From Gemmatimonas sp. UBA2094 (lineage in GTDB: Bacteria; Gemmatimonadota; Gemmatimonadetes; Gemmatimonadales; Gemmatimonadaceae), in the NCBI GenBank assembly GCA_002331565.1, contig DCZC01000014.1, positions 1 to 9,228 on the forward strand: 9,228 nt of DNA. The letters are read 5' to 3'. Position 1 is the first letter of the stretch. Each line of letters starts with the position of its first letter. Of the stretch, positions 6,912 through 9,228 are shown piece by piece. The position numbers and the translations under genes were made by a program. The notes under the pieces were generated by a model. It did no database searches and was not told the origin of the DNA. It saw nothing but the letters and a program-made list of their open reading frames with translations.

Positions 6912-6950
6912 CACAACGCCCCCACGAGCCGTGCTCGCGGGGGCGTTGTG
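6912..6950 (-). terminator. Stem-loop after the ppiD-like gene, probable terminator, perhaps bidirectional
   Basis: 6912-6923 (CACAACGCCCCC) pairs perfectly with 6939-6950 over 12 bases. After one A/C mismatch, CGAGC (6925-6929) pairs with GCTCG (6933-6937) around CGT. On the minus strand the stem is followed by TTTCCC, a weak T-run. The ppiD-like stop codon lies 15 bases before it in that direction. It could also act as a backstop for transcripts coming from tatA. Confidence 0.75.
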
Positions 6951-6965
6951 CTATATCGGGGCGGC

Positions 6966-8798
6966 TCAGCTGTCCGACTGGCGGCGCAGCGCCGAGAGGA
7001 CTTCGGAGCGACGATCCTCGACCTTCACGCTCTCTCGCAGACTGGTGAGGAATTCATCGACCTTCTGCTGACGCGCCGACTGCAGGTACTGCTGACGCTG
7101 AATGCTCTTCTCGGCTTCGAACGTCGGTCGACTCGACTCGGTGCGGGCGTCGACGCGCATCACCACCATAGCGTCGACCGCGTTGAACGGGCCCGTCACC
7201 TGACCCGTGGGGGCCACGAAGGCCGCGCCGACGGCCTGCGTGTACTGGCCAAGGCCCGGTACGGCATCGACACGCGTGAACGGTACCGACTTCTCGACCG
7301 TGAGCTTGCGTTCGGCGGCCACCGCTTCGAGCGACGACGCGCGTGCAGCCCGGGCCAACTGCTCACCCATCGGGCGGAGCTTCTCCACGCGTTTGTCGCG
7401 CGACAGACGGCGCCGGATGTCGCCCTTCACTTCGGCGAGAGGCGCGAGCCCGCCCTTCGTGAGGGAGTCGAGGCGCGCGAGATAGTACGCGTCAGGCGAG
7501 TCGAACAGATCGCTCGTTTCGCCAGCCCGCACACCGGAGAACGCCCACGCGCTTACGCTCGGCACGTACCGCCCCGCGAAGGACAGCGGCTCCTTCTCCA
7601 GCACGACCGCGCTGGCGGCGGTCAAACCGAGCTGCTTGGCCGCCGCATCGAACGCCTTGGGGTCGTCCTGGCTGCCAGCCTTCGAGGCGAGCGAGTCAGC
7701 CCGGCGGTCCGTTTGCGTGGCGCTCGAGTCACTCTGCGCGATGTTCACGAGGATGTGGCGCAGGTCCAGCGTGTCGCCCTGGCGTGCATCGACACGAATG
7801 AGGTGCCAGCCGAACGGCGTGAGCACCGGCTGCGAGAGCTCACCCACCTTGAGGGCGTAGGCGGCCTCTTCGAACTTGGGGGTGAAGCGCCCCTTGCCGC
7901 CCTTGCCGAGCGCGCCGCCGTTGGCACCGGACACCGTGTCCGTGGAAGAGCGCTTGGCGACGTCTTCGAACTTCGCGCCGCCGGCGATTTCCGTCCGGAT
8001 GGCGTCGATGCGGCGCTTCGCGTCTGCAGAGTCGGCCGCCGTGATGGCGCGCGTCACGGTGAGCAGCGATACGACGGCACGGCCTGGACGCTCGAAACGC
8101 TTCTTGTTCCGATCATAGAACGCCGAAATTTCGGCGTCGGTGACCGTCACGGCCGTGTCCGTGAGGGCAGCCGTGCTCAGCACGACGTAACTCACGGTGG
8201 CGCTGTCATGACGGTCGCGATACATCTGCCAGAGTCGCTCGTCGGTGATGTATGCGCCGCTCGCGACCTGATCGAACAGCTTCTGCTTCGGGATTTCGGT
8301 GCGGTAGTACGCCTCGAGACCGGCAAGCGCACCCGACTGCCGCGCCAGGGGACTGCTGAGGAATCGCTGGTACTTCTGGATGTCGAACTTGCCGTCCGTC
8401 TGCAGGTCGGGAGACTGCATCGCCTGTGGCGGGGGAGCGAGCCGAGCCGCCTGGAGGATTTCGTCGTCGGTAACCGTGATGCCCCGACGCTTGTATTCCT
8501 GCTGGAGCAACAGCTCCGTGACCAGTTCGTTGAACGCGCGCTCCTCGAGCTGCTGTCGTTCGTCGAGCGTGATCGCGTTGCCCGTCTGCTGGGAACGCTC
8601 CTGCTCGAGGGCCGTGACGGCGTTCTGCCACGCCGTGAGGAGGATCTCCTCGCCATTGACCGTGGCGATGGACGTGGTCGTGGTGACCGGCGCACGACCC
8701 GCCAGCCCCGACGTCTCGTACAGCAGGAAGCTGCCAACGAACGCCACGATGAGGATGATCCAGATGTACTTCGCGGCGCTCCGCATCGATTGCAGCAC
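6966..8798 (-). CDS. ppiD: PpiD/SurA-like membrane-anchored peptidylprolyl isomerase (chaperone)
   Basis: This 610-residue protein (E. coli PpiD is of similar size) should assist folding of proteins leaving the Sec channel. It is anchored by an N-terminal helix at about 11-27 (YIWIILIVAFVGSFLLY), with the rest periplasmic. A SurA-N/PpiD-N-like helical domain starts at about 43 (SIATVNGEEI) and runs to about 155. A parvulin-like domain at about 240-335 has GGALGKGGKGRF (294 on), an FEEAAYALKVGELSQPV segment and FGWH with His332. At its start, however, the usual RHIL is VVSLL (242-246). RHIL appears instead at 347-350, opening what looks like a second, degenerate parvulin unit to about 446. I chose GTG 8798 because AAGGAG (8808-8813) lies nine bases upstream; the longer frame to 8846 would contain that site. 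ATG 8786 is the other option. Convergent to tatA. Enzymatic activity is doubtful; a chaperone role is the safer inference. Confidence 0.9.
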   Translation of the reverse strand: MLQSMRSAAKYIWIILIVAFVGSFLLYETSGLAGRAPVTTTTSIATVNGEEILLTAWQNAVTALEQERSQQTGNAITLDERQQLEERAFNELVTELLLQQEYKRRGITVTDDEILQAARLAPPPQAMQSPDLQTDGKFDIQKYQRFLSSPLARQSGALAGLEAYYRTEIPKQKLFDQVASGAYITDERLWQMYRDRHDSATVSYVVLSTAALTDTAVTVTDAEISAFYDRNKKRFERPGRAVVSLLTVTRAITAADSADAKRRIDAIRTEIAGGAKFEDVAKRSSTDTVSGANGGALGKGGKGRFTPKFEEAAYALKVGELSQPVLTPFGWHLIRVDARQGDTLDLRHILVNIAQSDSSATQTDRRADSLASKAGSQDDPKAFDAAAKQLGLTAASAVVLEKEPLSFAGRYVPSVSAWAFSGVRAGETSDLFDSPDAYYLARLDSLTKGGLAPLAEVKGDIRRRLSRDKRVEKLRPMGEQLARAARASSLEAVAAERKLTVEKSVPFTRVDAVPGLGQYTQAVGAAFVAPTGQVTGPFNAVDAMVVMRVDARTESSRPTFEAEKSIQRQQYLQSARQQKVDEFLTSLRESVKVEDRRSEVLSALRRQSDS

Positions 8799-8807
8799 GG
8801 GGCGTGA

Positions 8808-8813
8808 CTCCTT
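8808..8813 (-). promoter_or_regulatory. Ribosome binding site that fixes the ppiD-like start at GTG 8798
   Basis: Read on the minus strand this is AAGGAG, nine bases before GTG 8798 and 21 before the next in-frame ATG (8786). The spacing favours GTG as the start and excludes the longer open frame to 8846, within which it would encode Lys-Glu. Confidence 0.7.
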
Positions 8814-8885
8814 CGGTCGGAAAAACGGGCAAACGGAAAGGCACACGCACCTCCCTGAAGAAGGGCGTGCGGCGCAGAGTCTGGA

Positions 8886-8915
8886 AACCTAGCCAGCGCG
8901 TTCTGCTAAAGGCAA
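8886..8915 (-). promoter_or_regulatory. Weak candidate promoter for the ppiD-like gene
   Basis: On the minus strand, TTGCCT (8915-8910) is followed after 18 bases by TAGGTT (8891-8886). This matches four of six and three of six positions of the usual housekeeping hexamers. The implied leader is about 80 bases. The match is poor and promoter rules in this phylum may differ, so this is only a pointer within the divergent region. Confidence 0.2.
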
Positions 8916-8948
8916 GACAGGCCAGCACTTCGCATCACCGATTGACGA

Positions 8949-8978
8949 TTGACTTCCCACGGCTCGTGGGCGAAGAAT
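8949..8978 (+). promoter_or_regulatory. Candidate promoter for the right-edge TPR gene, with an inverted repeat in its spacer
   Basis: TTGACT (8949-8954; five of six) and AAGAAT (8973-8978; four of six) are 18 bases apart, giving a leader of roughly 90 bases before ATG 9074. Most of the spacer is a perfect inverted repeat, CCCACG-GCT-CGTGGG (8956-8970), a place where an operator could sit. A tandem GATTGAC repeat (8940-8953) gives a second overlapping TTGAC seven bases upstream. The rest of the divergent gap (8814-9073) shows nothing else I can support. Confidence 0.33.
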
Positions 8979-9073
8979 TCCAAGGTCGCCAGCCCGTCGT
9001 TTCGCCACCGGCCCCGTACGGGTGCCCAAACGGCCGGGACGCCGCGGGATACCACCTAGAGGGCACCGCACGG

Positions 9074-9228
9074 ATGAGCACTGTCGCCCGGATCGAAGAG
9101 CTCCGGAAGAAGGTCGACGAAAACCCGCGACGCTATTTTGCGCCGCTGGCGAACGAGCTCCGGAAAGCCGGGGAGCTGACGCAGGCCATTGCGCTGTGCC
9201 GCGAGCACCTGCCAAAGCAGCCCGGGCA
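9074..9228 (+). CDS. TPR-type protein, N-terminal 51 codons, cut by the window edge
   Basis: The frame begins MSTVARIEELRKKVDENP and continues through RRYFAPLANELRKAG to a run ending CREHLPKQPG at the last bases; it stays open to the edge. The RYFAPLANELRKAGELTQAIALCREHL pattern is a typical TPR helix pair (small residues at the helix-packing positions, then Leu/Ile-rich helix B, then a Pro turn). AGAGGG (9058-9063) lies ten bases upstream as a ribosome binding site, and a candidate promoter lies at 8949-8978. It is transcribed divergently from the ppiD-like gene. The opening resembles TPR proteins I recall from Gemmatimonadota, but the rest and its function are outside the window. The opposite-strand open frame over this stretch is Arg/Gly/Pro-rich and unlikely to be real. 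Confidence 0.78.
   Translation, partial: MSTVARIEELRKKVDENPRRYFAPLANELRKAGELTQAIALCREHLPKQPG

Noticed and set aside
6834..8807. A 657-codon open frame on the plus strand opposite the ppiD-like gene
   Set aside because: It is Arg-rich with no recognisable domain, runs through both stem-loops, and is antisense to a clear PpiD-like protein. Long antisense frames are common in G+C-rich DNA.
8799..8846. A 16-codon longer start for the ppiD-like protein (MCLSVCPFFRPKESRP)
   Set aside because: It contains the AAGGAG ribosome binding site for GTG 8798 and adds nothing resembling the family N-terminus.
9021..9067. GGTGCCC (9021-9027) pairing with GGGCACC (9061-9067), which would cover part of the ribosome binding site of the right-edge TPR gene
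   Set aside because: A 7-base match with a 33-base loop is expected about once or more by chance in this gap; no further support.

Overview
This is ordinary-looking chromosomal DNA from a G+C-rich Gram-negative bacterium. An LptD-type outer-membrane protein, a Tat translocase subunit, a PpiD-type chaperone and a long-chain prenyl synthase all point to a two-membrane, quinone-using cell. The style of several proteins (a Bacteroidota-like LptD ending, a DUF4321-type protein, TPR proteins beginning MSNAAK and MSTVAR) suggests Gemmatimonadota. That assignment is from memory and inference; no marker gene such as rRNA is present. I see no phage, insertion sequence, CRISPR array, tRNA or rRNA.

Layout. 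Bases 1-2914 hold most of lptD, cut at the left edge. It is coupled by a one-base stop/start overlap to a radical SAM gene (2914-3909) with a second, SPASM-like cysteine cluster. A 209-base gap follows, containing two consecutive hairpins (3986-4061). Next comes a plus-strand cluster: a TPR gene (4119-4736), a coding-like stretch that looks like its continuation after a stop and a frameshift (4737-5278), a polyprenyl diphosphate synthase (5275-6279), a small DUF4321-type membrane protein (6279-6557) and tatA (6567-6821). The last genes overlap or almost touch, as in an operon. Two strong stem-loops (6843-6872 and 6912-6950) separate tatA from the convergent minus-strand ppiD-like gene (8798-6966). 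A divergent intergenic region with candidate promoters follows. A second TPR gene starts at 9074 and runs off the right edge.

How the genes relate. Most products serve the cell envelope: LptD inserts lipopolysaccharide in the outer membrane, the PpiD-like protein helps secreted proteins fold at the inner membrane, TatA exports folded proteins, and the prenyl synthase makes the lipid tail of quinone (or a related carrier). The functions of the radical SAM enzyme, the DUF4321-type protein and the TPR proteins cannot be assigned from sequence.

No clearly new system is visible. The points most worth a second look are the interrupted TPR gene, the tandem hairpins ahead of it, and the unassigned radical SAM enzyme coupled to lptD.
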